The notes below the pieces were generated by a model. That model was given only the letters and a program-made list of their open reading frames with translations. It searched no databases and was not told where the DNA came from. The translations under genes were made by a program, and so were the position numbers. From positions 1,079,501 through 1,143,500 of the forward strand of contig NZ_CP016447.1 of NCBI RefSeq assembly GCF_001714725.1: 64,000 nt of DNA, written 5' to 3'. This DNA comes from Acidovorax sp. RAC01. Lineage in GTDB: Bacteria > Pseudomonadota > Gammaproteobacteria > Burkholderiales > Burkholderiaceae_C. Shown here piece after piece: positions 32,491 through 40,175 of this stretch; positions within the stretch are counted from its first letter, which is position 1; every line of letters starts with the position of its first letter.

Positions 32491-34440
32491 TCAGGCTGCC
32501 AAGAGCTTTTCCACCCGCTCCCGCAGCAGCGCAGGCTGCACCGCAGCGGGCGCCACGGCCTCGCCCACGTTGAGCCCCACCCGGCTGTAGAACCCGCGGC
32601 GGAACGGCCGCACCATGGCCCCGCCCTGTTCGATGCGGCTGAAGTACGAACCCCACAGGTTGGTCAGCGCCATGGGGATCACCGGGGCCTCGATGCCCTC
32701 AGCGCGGGCGCGCTCGATGATCTTCATGATGCCGCCCTTGAACTCCTGCAGCTGCCCGTCCTTGGTGATGCCGCCTTCAGGGAAGATGGCCAGCAGGTCG
32801 CCTTCGCGCAGCACCTGCGTGGCACGCTCAAAGGCCGCTTCGTAGGTCTGGGGGTCTTCCTTGTAGGGCGCGATGGGAATGGCCTTGGCCAGGCGGAACA
32901 GCCAGCCCAGCACCGGCACGCGGAAGATGCGGTGGTCCATCACGAAGTAGATGGGCCGTGGGCTGGCAGCCATCAGCAGCACGGCATCGACAAAACTCAC
33001 ATGGTTGCAGGCCAGGATGGCCGCGCCGCTTGACGGCAGATGCTCGTCGCCCTGCACCTTGAAGCGGTACACAAAGCGCGACGACACCCACGCGATGAAG
33101 CGCAGCAAATACTCGGGCACCAGCATGAAGATGTAGAACGCCACCACCGCGTTGGCGATGCCGGTGAACAAAAAGATCTGCGGCACCGTGAAGCCCGCGC
33201 CCAGCAAGGCGCCCGCGATGAGCGAGCTGGCGATCATGAACAGCGCGTTCAGGATGTTGTTGGCCGCGATGATGCGTGCGCGGTGCGTGGGCTGGCTGCG
33301 CATCTGGATCAGTGCGTACATGGGCACGCTGTACAGGCCCGCAAACAGGCTGAGCAGCAGCAAATCCAGCATCACGCGCCAGTGCGCGCCCTGGGCCATG
33401 AAGGCGGCCAGGCCCATGATGTCGGACGGCGGCAGGCTGCGCGATGCAAAGTACAGGTCGATGGAGAACACGCTCATGCCAATGGCGCCCAGCGGCACCA
33501 GGCCGATCTCGACATGGCGGCGCGAGAGCACCTCGCACAGCAGCGAGCCGATGCCGATGCCAATGGAAAACACCACCAGCAGCAGCGACGCCACCTGCTC
33601 GTTGCCATGCAGCACCTCCTTGGCCAGGCTGGGGAACTGGCTCAGAAACACCGCGCCAAAAAACCACATCCAGCTGATGCCCAGCAGCGAGCGGAACACC
33701 ACGATGTTCTCGTGCGCGAGCTTGAGGTTGCGCCAGGTTTCGGTGAAGGGGTTCCAGTTGATGGTCAGGCCCGGGTCGGTGGCGGGCACCGACGGAATGA
33801 ACTGCGCCACCGCGCGCCCGGCCAGCGCCGCCACCACGCAGGCCACGGCCACCGTGGTGTGGCCAATGCCGGGTATGGCCACCAGCAGGCCACCGGCCAC
33901 ATTGCCCAGCAGGATGGCCACAAAGGTGCCCATCTCGACCATGCCGTTGCCGCCCGTCAGCTCCCGCTCGCTCAGCACCTGGGGCATGTAGGCGAACTTG
34001 ACGGGGCCGAACAGCGTGGAATGCACCCCCATGAGGAAGGTGCACAGCAGCAGGATGGGCACGTTGTCCGTCATGAACCCAAAGGCTGCCACCAGCATGA
34101 TGGCGATCTCCATGTTCTTCACGAACCGGATCATCTTGGTCTTGTCGTACTTGTCAGTCAGCTGGCCCGATGTGGCCGAGAACAGCAGGAACGGCAGGAT
34201 GAACAGCGCACCAATCACCAGCCCCGCCATGGCAGGCGGCAGCCACGACACGCTGAGCTGGTAGGTCACCATCACAGTGAACGCGAACTTGAACAGGTTG
34301 TCGTTGGCCGCGCCAGAAAACTGCGTCCAGAAGAACGGCGCAAAGCGCCGCTGGCGCAGCAGGGCGAACTGGTTCGGGTCTTCGTGGTGCGCGGGCACAG
34401 GGCCAGCGGCCGCGGGTGGGGTGCGGGTGTCGGTCGTCAT
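32491..34440 (-). CDS. MFS transporter fused to PlsC-type acyltransferase (lysophospholipid uptake and reacylation)
   Basis: A 649-residue fusion. Residues about 1-420 are an LplT-like major facilitator with twelve membrane segments (for example MAGLVIGALFILPFLLFSATSGQLTDKYDKT with the MFS loop). Residues about 440-640 are a PlsC-family acyltransferase with the catalytic NHVSFVDAV (HX4D) box and FPEGGITKDG. In E. coli LplT and Aas are separate or adjacent proteins that bring lysophospholipids across the inner membrane and reacylate them; here transport and acylation are on one chain, without the AMP-ligase domain found in longer versions. GAGGAG precedes the ATG. Confidence 0.9.
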   Translation of the reverse strand: MTTDTRTPPAAAGPVPAHHEDPNQFALLRQRRFAPFFWTQFSGAANDNLFKFAFTVMVTYQLSVSWLPPAMAGLVIGALFILPFLLFSATSGQLTDKYDKTKMIRFVKNMEIAIMLVAAFGFMTDNVPILLLCTFLMGVHSTLFGPVKFAYMPQVLSERELTGGNGMVEMGTFVAILLGNVAGGLLVAIPGIGHTTVAVACVVAALAGRAVAQFIPSVPATDPGLTINWNPFTETWRNLKLAHENIVVFRSLLGISWMWFFGAVFLSQFPSLAKEVLHGNEQVASLLLVVFSIGIGIGSLLCEVLSRRHVEIGLVPLGAIGMSVFSIDLYFASRSLPPSDIMGLAAFMAQGAHWRVMLDLLLLSLFAGLYSVPMYALIQMRSQPTHRARIIAANNILNALFMIASSLIAGALLGAGFTVPQIFLFTGIANAVVAFYIFMLVPEYLLRFIAWVSSRFVYRFKVQGDEHLPSSGAAILACNHVSFVDAVLLMAASPRPIYFVMDHRIFRVPVLGWLFRLAKAIPIAPYKEDPQTYEAAFERATQVLREGDLLAIFPEGGITKDGQLQEFKGGIMKIIERARAEGIEAPVIPMALTNLWGSYFSRIEQGGAMVRPFRRGFYSRVGLNVGEAVAPAAVQPALLRERVEKLLAA

Positions 34441-34512
34441 GCGTTTCTCCTCGTTTCCCTCAGGCGCCGTGGGCACAGTGTGTGTCTTGTAGTGTTGTAA
34501 GCGCAAGGCGGG

Positions 34513-35457
34513 TCAGTGGCGTGACTTGCCTGCGACACTCCCAGGGGCCCTGCGGTGGGCGCCATTCTGCCCCCACACCGTGGTTTTCGGCAGGCCCGGG
34601 TGGGCAGTACGCGCACCGTTTGGCAGGGCCGCCTCCAGGCTGTGCACGGCCAGCAGCACCGGCCATGCCGCGGCCGCAGCGGCCAGGTGCTTAAGCGTGT
34701 GGCCCGACACCCAGCCCGTGGCGTCCAGCACCGAATGGTCGGCCGCCTCGAACAGCTTGGCCAGTGCGTACAGGCCAATGACTGCGCCCAGGTGCACGGG
34801 CAGGCTGCGCGGGCGATGAGAGAACAGCGACGGCACAGCCAGCAGCGCCACCACGACCATGCCCCCGAGCTGTACCACGGCCCAGGGCATCAGGTTGCCG
34901 GTGCGCGCCCAGCAGGCCACGGCCAGTGGCCCGGCCAGCAGCACGGCAGCGGCGGCCAGCGCACCGGCCCGCGCGCTCACGCGGCTGGCAGCTGCCAGCC
35001 CCAGCAGGCCCGCAAACGGCAGCACCATGCCCATGCGGTCCCACACCAGGCCCGCATCGCCCGGCGCCCAGTGGTACGCCGCAGAGCCCGCGGCCGTGGC
35101 AATGAGACCGCCAAAGAACAGGAATGCGCAACCACGCGATGCCGCATCCAGCGCACCCTGCTGCACGTGGCGCAGCGCCCGCACGCCCCACAGACCGAAG
35201 ATGGCAAAGGGCAGGTTGCTCAGCACATCCATGGCGCACGGAATCCCCCACAGCGTGCGGCCATCGGCAAAGTCGTGCTGGTGCAGGCTGGCGGGCAGTA
35301 CGGGCCCCAGGCAGGCCAGCGCCAGCAGGGCCAGCGCCACGCACAGCAGCGCGGCCTCGCTGCGCAGCAAGCGACCGCGGTGGAGCCCGGGTGCGGCGGT
35401 ACCGGTGCGCGATGCGGCGGGTGTCCTCGAGCGGGACGGAACGGGACGGTGGGTCAT
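34513..35457 (-). CDS. Seven-helix membrane protein, probable CREST-superfamily hydrolase (ceramidase-like)
   Basis: A 314-residue membrane protein with seven or eight hydrophobic segments. It shows the CREST superfamily signatures: SAAYH (SxxxH), then Asp in LVWDRMGM, and HTLKH (HxxxH) in the last helix region, which in alkaline ceramidases, Per1 and PAQR receptors bind zinc and form the active site. The N-terminal RTLWGIPCAMDVLSNLPFAI is also typical of bacterial members. A lipid amidase role is inferred, not shown. The C-terminal tail is long and basic. AGGAG precedes the ATG. It lies 72 bp upstream of the MFS-acyltransferase gene on the same strand, so the two may be cotranscribed for membrane-lipid turnover. 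Confidence 0.72.
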   Translation of the reverse strand: MTHRPVPSRSRTPAASRTGTAAPGLHRGRLLRSEAALLCVALALLALACLGPVLPASLHQHDFADGRTLWGIPCAMDVLSNLPFAIFGLWGVRALRHVQQGALDAASRGCAFLFFGGLIATAAGSAAYHWAPGDAGLVWDRMGMVLPFAGLLGLAAASRVSARAGALAAAAVLLAGPLAVACWARTGNLMPWAVVQLGGMVVVALLAVPSLFSHRPRSLPVHLGAVIGLYALAKLFEAADHSVLDATGWVSGHTLKHLAAAAAAWPVLLAVHSLEAALPNGARTAHPGLPKTTVWGQNGAHRRAPGSVAGKSRH

Positions 35458-35590
35458 GCGAGAGCTCCTGTGTCGGTGGTGACGGGTGCGGCGCAGTGTG
35501 GAAGTGCGCAGCCCGCAACACCGCAAAAAGTCGCTCAGGGGGCTACCCATGACGCCGTGGGTATTGATAATCGATACCCAGGAGAGCCCC

Positions 35591-36322
35591 ATGAGCACCA
35601 CCGCCGACCTCGTCACCGCCCTGAAAAAAGAACTCAAGACCGCGCAGATGACCTACGCCGACCTGGCGCAGGCGCTGGGCATGGCCGAGTCCAGTGTCAA
35701 GCGCATGCTGGCCAAGGGCGACATGCCGCTGTCGCGCATCGATGCCATCTGCCGCGCGCTGGCGCTGGACTTTGCCGACCTGGCCCGCCGCGTGGCGGAA
35801 GACCAGCCCCTGCTCAAAGAGCTGACGCACGAGCAGGAAAAGGCCGTGGTGGCCGACAAGAAGCTGCTGCTGATGGCCATTTGCGTGCTGAGCCAGTGGA
35901 CGCTGGAGCAGGTGACCACCAACTACCGCCTGTCCGAGGCCGAGGGCATCAAGTACCTGGCGCAGCTCGACCGCATCGGCATCATCGAGCTGCGGCCGCT
36001 CAACCGCTACCGCCTCAAGCTCGCCAAGACCTTCCGCTGGCGCCCGCACGGCCCGGTGATGAACTACTTTCGCGACCACGCGCTGCTCGACTATTTCTCG
36101 GGCGGCTTCGATGGCCCGGGCGAGGGCGTGCTGCTGGTGCACGGCAACATCAGCCGCGGCCTGGCGCCCGCCTTCATGGAACGCATGCAGCGCGTGGCGC
36201 AGGACTTTGCCCAGCAGCACCTGGCCGACCAGAAGCTGCCCGAGCGCGAACGCGAGGGCTACACCCTGCTGCTGGCCATGCGCAGCTGGGAGTTCGAGGC
36301 GTTTGCCAACATGCGCAAGTAA
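35591..36322 (+). CDS. XRE-family transcriptional regulator
   Basis: A 243-residue protein. An N-terminal Cro/C1-type helix-turn-helix (TYADLAQALGMAESSVKRMLAKGDMPLSRIDAICRALAL) is followed by a helical C-terminal domain of unknown ligand (LTHEQEKAVVADKKLLLMAI, RLSEAEGIKYLAQLDRIGII, FRWRPHGPVMNYFRDHALLD). It is divergent from the CREST-like gene, with 133 bp between starts; the inverted pattern TATTGATAATCGATA at about 35562-35576 lies just upstream of its ATG and may be its operator. Confidence 0.87.
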   Translation: MSTTADLVTALKKELKTAQMTYADLAQALGMAESSVKRMLAKGDMPLSRIDAICRALALDFADLARRVAEDQPLLKELTHEQEKAVVADKKLLLMAICVLSQWTLEQVTTNYRLSEAEGIKYLAQLDRIGIIELRPLNRYRLKLAKTFRWRPHGPVMNYFRDHALLDYFSGGFDGPGEGVLLVHGNISRGLAPAFMERMQRVAQDFAQQHLADQKLPEREREGYTLLLAMRSWEFEAFANMRK

Positions 36323-36641
36323 TGGCCTGACGGGCAGCGTGCGACCCGGCAGAGCGCGTGCAGGCTGGGCCTCGGGTTGTTGCGCCTGGCTTGGTTGCGC
36401 CTGGCGCGGGCCTGTTGCGCAGCAGAGTGACGGCGGAATCGCTCCCCCACATCAGCACACGTTGCGGCCAGACGCACGGCACCGGGCCGGGAACGTGTCT
36501 TGCCACGCAGCCAAGGGGCACACGCCACCCCATCGCCCCACCCGCACATCTTTTGCTACTTTATTGATAGCTGCCAAGGCAATCCAGAACTGCGCCCATG
36601 GCCAAAAAGACCACCATTTTTGACGTGGATCCCCGCACAGC
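36323..36641. other. Intergenic region upstream of the TetR operon
   Basis: About 320 bp with no supported gene. It holds dispersed repeat copy g (36551-36580). A 19-codon frame (ATG at 36598, MAKKTTIFDVDPRTAGLTI) ends at 36657 and is probably not a gene. Confidence 0.5.
36551..36580 (+). repeat. Dispersed GATAGC element, copy g
   Basis: TTTTGCTACTTTATTGATAG then CTGCCAAGGC, the AT-rich core of the dispersed family, about 65 bp before the TetR promoter. Confidence 0.55.
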
Positions 36642-36645
36642 AGGG

Positions 36646-36674
36646 TTGACGATTTAAACAGAAATAACTATTCT
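36646..36674 (+). promoter_or_regulatory. Predicted sigma-70 promoter of the TetR operon
   Basis: TTGACG (36646-36651) and TATTCT (36669-36674) are spaced by 17 bp, a near-consensus housekeeping promoter. The -10 box falls inside the left arm of the 36667-36707 inverted repeat, so a bound repressor would block RNA polymerase. Confidence 0.7.
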
Positions 36675-36707
36675 TTAAATCAACTTTTGTTTGATTTAAA
36701 GAATAGT
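36667..36707. promoter_or_regulatory. Perfect 17-bp inverted repeat, probable TetR autoregulatory operator
   Basis: ACTATTCTTTAAATCAA (36667-36683) and TTGATTTAAAGAATAGT (36691-36707) are exact reverse complements with a 7-nt spacer. The right arm ends one base before the TetR ATG. A third half-site, GATTTAAA, occurs at 36651-36658 between the promoter elements. In RNA the repeat could also form a strong hairpin that would cover the ribosome-binding region. Confidence 0.85.
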
Positions 36708-36708
36708 C

Positions 36709-37599
36709 ATGAAAACCACCCGCCAGCAACAAGACGCCACGCGCCGCCAGATCGTGGCCAGCGCGGTGGACCTGATGACCCGCCAGGGCTTTGACGGCAC
36801 GACGATGAAAGACATCACGCGGGCGGCAGGCATTGGCGACGCCACGATCTACAAGTACTTCCCGACCAAGGACCGCATCGTGCTCGGCTACCTCGACGAG
36901 GTGGTGCACAGCGCGCTGGCCGATGCCCTGCAGACGCCAGGCTTTGTCGACTACGGCCTGCAGGAAAAGCTGCAGCGCCTGACCGATGCGGTGATCGAGC
37001 GCCTGCTGCCCGACCGCGAGTTCGCCGCGCAGGTGCGCGGGCTGACGGGGCGCTCGCCGCTGTCGATGCTGGCCGAGCCCCTGGCCGCCCGCCAGGCGCT
37101 GCGCGAGACGGTGGCCAGCTTTCTGGAAGCCGCCGAAGCCACAGGCGAAATCGAGCCGTGCGACTTCAAGAACCTGGCCGGCAGCCTGTACACCGACTAC
37201 CTGGTGGGCGTGGTGGGCTACTGGCTGGCCGACACGTCGGACGAGTTTGCCGACACCACGCAGCTGGTGGACCTGTCGCTGGGGGTGCTGGTGCAGGCGC
37301 TGCGCAGCGGGCTGGTGAACCGCGTGCTGCAGCTGGGCGGCTTTGTGCTGCGCAGCCAGATGGCCCGCATGGTGCAGCACGGCAGCGGCCTGCTGGGCAT
37401 GCTGCAGATGGCGCGCAGCGCGCTGGGTGCCGTGCCCCCCGCAGGGTCGCCCGGCGCCGCCCGCGCGCATGCAAACCCTGCCACCACCGCACCGCCCGCT
37501 GCAGCCCCACGCAAGCCGCGTAAAGCGCCGGCAGCCGCTGCCAGCGTTGCCAAGGCGCCCACCCGGACCCGTGCCAGCCACAAGAAAGCCACACCATGA
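36709..37599 (+). CDS. TetR-family transcriptional regulator
   Basis: A 296-residue TetR protein. The DNA-binding domain reads RRQIVASAVDLMTRQGFDGT, TMKDITRAAGIGDATIYKYF, PTKDRIVLGYLDE. The ligand domain (residues about 55-235) is followed by a basic, Ala/Pro/Lys-rich tail (about 240-296), uncommon for TetR proteins and reminiscent of nucleic-acid-binding tails. There is no good Shine-Dalgarno sequence because the operator arm runs to the start codon. The stop overlaps the DUF2867 start as ATGA. It probably represses its own operon. Confidence 0.93.
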   Translation: MKTTRQQQDATRRQIVASAVDLMTRQGFDGTTMKDITRAAGIGDATIYKYFPTKDRIVLGYLDEVVHSALADALQTPGFVDYGLQEKLQRLTDAVIERLLPDREFAAQVRGLTGRSPLSMLAEPLAARQALRETVASFLEAAEATGEIEPCDFKNLAGSLYTDYLVGVVGYWLADTSDEFADTTQLVDLSLGVLVQALRSGLVNRVLQLGGFVLRSQMARMVQHGSGLLGMLQMARSALGAVPPAGSPGAARAHANPATTAPPAAAPRKPRKAPAAAASVAKAPTRTRASHKKATP

Positions 37600-38177
37600 C
37601 CCACCCTGCCTCCACCGCCCACGCCGCCCACCCGCCAGCTGCGCGCACCATCGCAGTGCCGCCCGGCACCGCGATCCACGCCACGTTGCCCGGAGCGGAT
37701 TTCCACGACGCCTACGAGGTGCCCGACCACCACCCCGACCGCCCCGCCCTGCAAGCCTGGCTGGACGTGGCCGCACAAACACCATCGTGGGTGCGCGCCC
37801 TGATGCTGGTGCGCAACAAGGCGGTGCGCCTGGTGGGCCTGAAGGACCTGGGCCAGCTCGACGACGGCTACCCACCCGCCAGCGGCCGGTCTTTGCGGGA
37901 CGCCGCCAGCTACGCCGTGGGCGACCGCGTGGGCATCTTCCGCATCCGCCACCTGACGGATCGCGAGGTCATCCTCGGCCAGGACGACCGCCATCTGGAC
38001 GTGCAGGTGTCCATCCTCAAACGGGTGGAAGGCACGGCGGCGCCCACGCTGGTGCTGACCACCGTGGTGCACATCCACAACACGCTGGGCCATGCCTACA
38101 TGGCCGTCATCACCCCGTTCCACCGCATCATTGCTCGGACCACGGCGCAGCGCATGGCAGGCCATGGGCCGCGCTGA
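37596..38177 (+). CDS. DUF2867 protein
   Basis: A 193-residue soluble protein matching DUF2867: FHDAYEVPDHHPDRPALQAW, RALMLVRNKAVRLVGLKDLG, DRVGIFRIRHLTDREVILGQ, DDRHLDVQVSILKR and TVVHIHNTLGHAYMAVITPFHRII. Function unknown; in some bacteria this domain is joined to short-chain-dehydrogenase-like proteins. It starts within the TetR stop (ATGA) and overlaps the following kinase-like gene by 14 bp, so it is translated as part of the operon. Confidence 0.85.
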   Translation: MTHPASTAHAAHPPAARTIAVPPGTAIHATLPGADFHDAYEVPDHHPDRPALQAWLDVAAQTPSWVRALMLVRNKAVRLVGLKDLGQLDDGYPPASGRSLRDAASYAVGDRVGIFRIRHLTDREVILGQDDRHLDVQVSILKRVEGTAAPTLVLTTVVHIHNTLGHAYMAVITPFHRIIARTTAQRMAGHGPR

Positions 38178-39513
38178 CGCACCGCGCACCGGCCGGCTGG
38201 CCCGCGGCGCAATCACCGGGCTGGCGGCGGCACGCATCGGCATGGCCGAGCTGGGCATGCGCGTGCGCCAGCGCGACCCCGATGCCCAGGCCGAACACGA
38301 AGCCGCCGTGGGCCGCATCCTGTTTGGCGCATTGGGGCAGTTGCGCGGCACGGCGCTCAAGGTGTCGCAGCTGCTGAGCATGCACCCCGATGTGCTGCCC
38401 GAAGGCGTGCGCCGCGAGCTGGCACGCGCCCAGCACCAGGCCACGCCGCTCAACCGCGCCCTGGTGGGCCGCGTGTTCCGCCAGGCGTTCGGGTGCGAGC
38501 CCGAGGCACTGTTCAGCCATTTCGAGCCCGCCGCGTTTGCCGCTGCCAGCCTGGGCCAGGTGCACCGCGCCGAGCTGGCAGGCCACGGCACCGTGGCGGT
38601 GAAGGTGCAATACCCCGGCATCGCGGCCACCATCGGCAGCGACATGAAGCTGATGCGCGCCGCACTGGCCACGCTGGGCCACACCGGCATGCCCATGCCC
38701 GCCCCGGCGGTGGTCGACAGCGTGATGGATGGCATCGAGGCCACACTGCTGCGCGAGGTGGACTACCTGCGCGAGGCCGAAGCAATGGAATGGTTTGCGC
38801 AACACGCAGCCGTGCCGGGCATCGTGATGGCGCAGCCGGTGCTGTCGCACACCCGGGCGCAGGTGCTTACGCAGCAGCACCTGCCCGGGCTGCACATCGA
38901 TGCCTGGCTGGCCACCGGCCCCACGCAGCAGGCGCGCGACGGTGCGGGCCAGGCGCTGTGGGACTGGTTCATGCACTGCATCTGGGTGCTGGGCCGCGTG
39001 CATGCCGATCCGCACCCGGGCAACTTCCTGTTCCTTCCCGCCGAAGGGCCTGACCCTGGTTGCCGCGTGGGCGTGCTCGACTTCGGCTGCACGCAGCAGC
39101 TTTCGCCCGCATTCCGTGCGGGCATCGCGCATGCCTGGGGCGCACTGCTGCAGCCCGAAGCCGACACCGCCCGCAACGCCGCTGTGCTGGCCGCCTACCA
39201 GTCGCTCGGGCTCATCAGCCCCGCCGTCACGCCGCAGCAGTACGCCGCCGACATGGCACCCGCACTGGCCGACATGCAGGCGTGGCAGATCGAGCCCTTC
39301 ACGCAGGCGGTGTTCGACTTTGGCGCCAAGCGCCCGCCGCCCATCACCCGCGCCGAACACCAGCGCGTGCTGGGCCAGCACCTGGCCCAGGTGCCCGGCG
39401 AGATGCCGGGGTTCGAACGCATGTGGATGGGGCTGATGCACCTGCTCACGCGGCTGGGTGCGCGGGTGCACACCGGGGCTGGCGCGGCACTGGCATACGG
39501 GGGCAGGCCATGA
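38164..39513 (+). CDS. ABC1/UbiB-family atypical kinase-like protein
   Basis: A 449-residue member of the ABC1/ADCK/UbiB family, protein-kinase-like ATPases that assist ubiquinone and isoprenoid-lipid pathways. Seen motifs: AFAAASLGQVHRAEL (Ala-rich loop), VAVKVQYPG (ATP-binding Lys), LLREVDYLREAEAMEWF (ExD region), HADPHPGNFLFL (catalytic loop) and VLDFGCTQQLS (DFG). The N-terminal KxGQ box, invariant in UbiB, reads KVSQ. It overlaps the DUF2867 gene by 14 bp and is followed by a coupled short ORF. This gene is a paralogue rather than ubiB itself, judging by its context with TetR and DUF2867. Confidence 0.9.
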   Translation: MGRADAPRTGRLARGAITGLAAARIGMAELGMRVRQRDPDAQAEHEAAVGRILFGALGQLRGTALKVSQLLSMHPDVLPEGVRRELARAQHQATPLNRALVGRVFRQAFGCEPEALFSHFEPAAFAAASLGQVHRAELAGHGTVAVKVQYPGIAATIGSDMKLMRAALATLGHTGMPMPAPAVVDSVMDGIEATLLREVDYLREAEAMEWFAQHAAVPGIVMAQPVLSHTRAQVLTQQHLPGLHIDAWLATGPTQQARDGAGQALWDWFMHCIWVLGRVHADPHPGNFLFLPAEGPDPGCRVGVLDFGCTQQLSPAFRAGIAHAWGALLQPEADTARNAAVLAAYQSLGLISPAVTPQQYAADMAPALADMQAWQIEPFTQAVFDFGAKRPPPITRAEHQRVLGQHLAQVPGEMPGFERMWMGLMHLLTRLGARVHTGAGAALAYGGRP

Positions 39514-39608
39514 GGCACCGCTGCGCCGCCGCAGCCAGGGCAGGCGACACCGCGGGCGCAGGCGGGTGTGTGGCCGTACGCATGCAGCCGGCCGCGGGGT
39601 GCCCATGA
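39510..39608 (+). CDS. Possible 32-residue ORF, coupled at both ends
   Basis: The ATG overlaps the kinase-like gene's stop (ATGA at 39510-39513) and the stop overlaps the next gene's ATG (ATGA at 39605-39608). The product would be MRHRCAAAARAGDTAGAGGC then VAVRMQPAAGCP: basic, with three cysteines. It may be a real small protein or simply a translated linker that carries ribosomes to the next gene. No homology recognised. Confidence 0.4.
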   Translation: MRHRCAAAARAGDTAGAGGCVAVRMQPAAGCP

Positions 39609-40027
39609 ACCCGCTGCTCATCGCAGCCGCCGTGGGGCTGGCGCTGGTGGGGTTGGTGCATTCGGTCCTGGGCGAGATCATGGTGTTCCGCGGCCTGCGA
39701 ACGCAGGGCGTGCGGGCCCAGCACCGGCGGCACGACGTGGACGCCACCCGATCCAGTGTGCCGACATGGGCGCTGGCCCTGCCCCGCGCACAACTGGGCA
39801 TCGTGTGGGCGAGCTGGCACCTGGTCACGCTGCTCGGCTGGGCACTGGCCGCCCTGCTGTGGCGCCTGGGAACCGCGCCGTCTGACGCGGCACTGGCGGC
39901 CTGGGTGGCCGACGCGGCGGGCCTCGCCACGCTGGCCGGGGGCATGCTGGTGCTGTACGCCACCCGCGGGCGGCACCCGGGGTGGACGGCGCTGCTGGTG
40001 GTGGCGGCGCTGGTGTGGTGGCGATAG
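39605..40027 (+). CDS. Small integral membrane protein, last gene of the TetR operon
   Basis: A 140-residue protein with four hydrophobic segments: NPLLIAAAVGLALVGLVHSV, a WASWHLVTLLGWALAALLWRL pair, LATLAGGMLVLYATR and WTALLVVAALVWW. The GLVHSVLGEIMVF motif and the layout resemble small hypothetical membrane proteins of Burkholderiales. Function unknown. Its ATG is entered from the overlapping 32-codon ORF. Confidence 0.75.
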   Translation: MNPLLIAAAVGLALVGLVHSVLGEIMVFRGLRTQGVRAQHRRHDVDATRSSVPTWALALPRAQLGIVWASWHLVTLLGWALAALLWRLGTAPSDAALAAWVADAAGLATLAGGMLVLYATRGRHPGWTALLVVAALVWWR

Positions 40028-40175
40028 CCCGCACACGGTACCGCCAACGTCCAACGCACAACGCACCAGGACACACAACTTCACAAGACTTCGCACAGCC
40101 CCTACGCCTGCTTGACGGCGGCTGCGCAGCATCAGGGCTCCGGTTCCGCAAGGGACGCTTTCCGAGGAGTTCACC

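Noticed and set aside
34555..36330. 591-codon plus-strand frame across the CREST and XRE genes
   Set aside because: It is antisense to one and out of frame with the other supported gene, and has shadow-frame composition.
36598..36657. 19-residue frame MAKKTTIFDVDPRTAGLTI before the TetR gene
   Set aside because: It is very short, has no ribosome-binding site, and ends inside the promoter and operator. It could be a fragment of a lost gene but cannot be supported.
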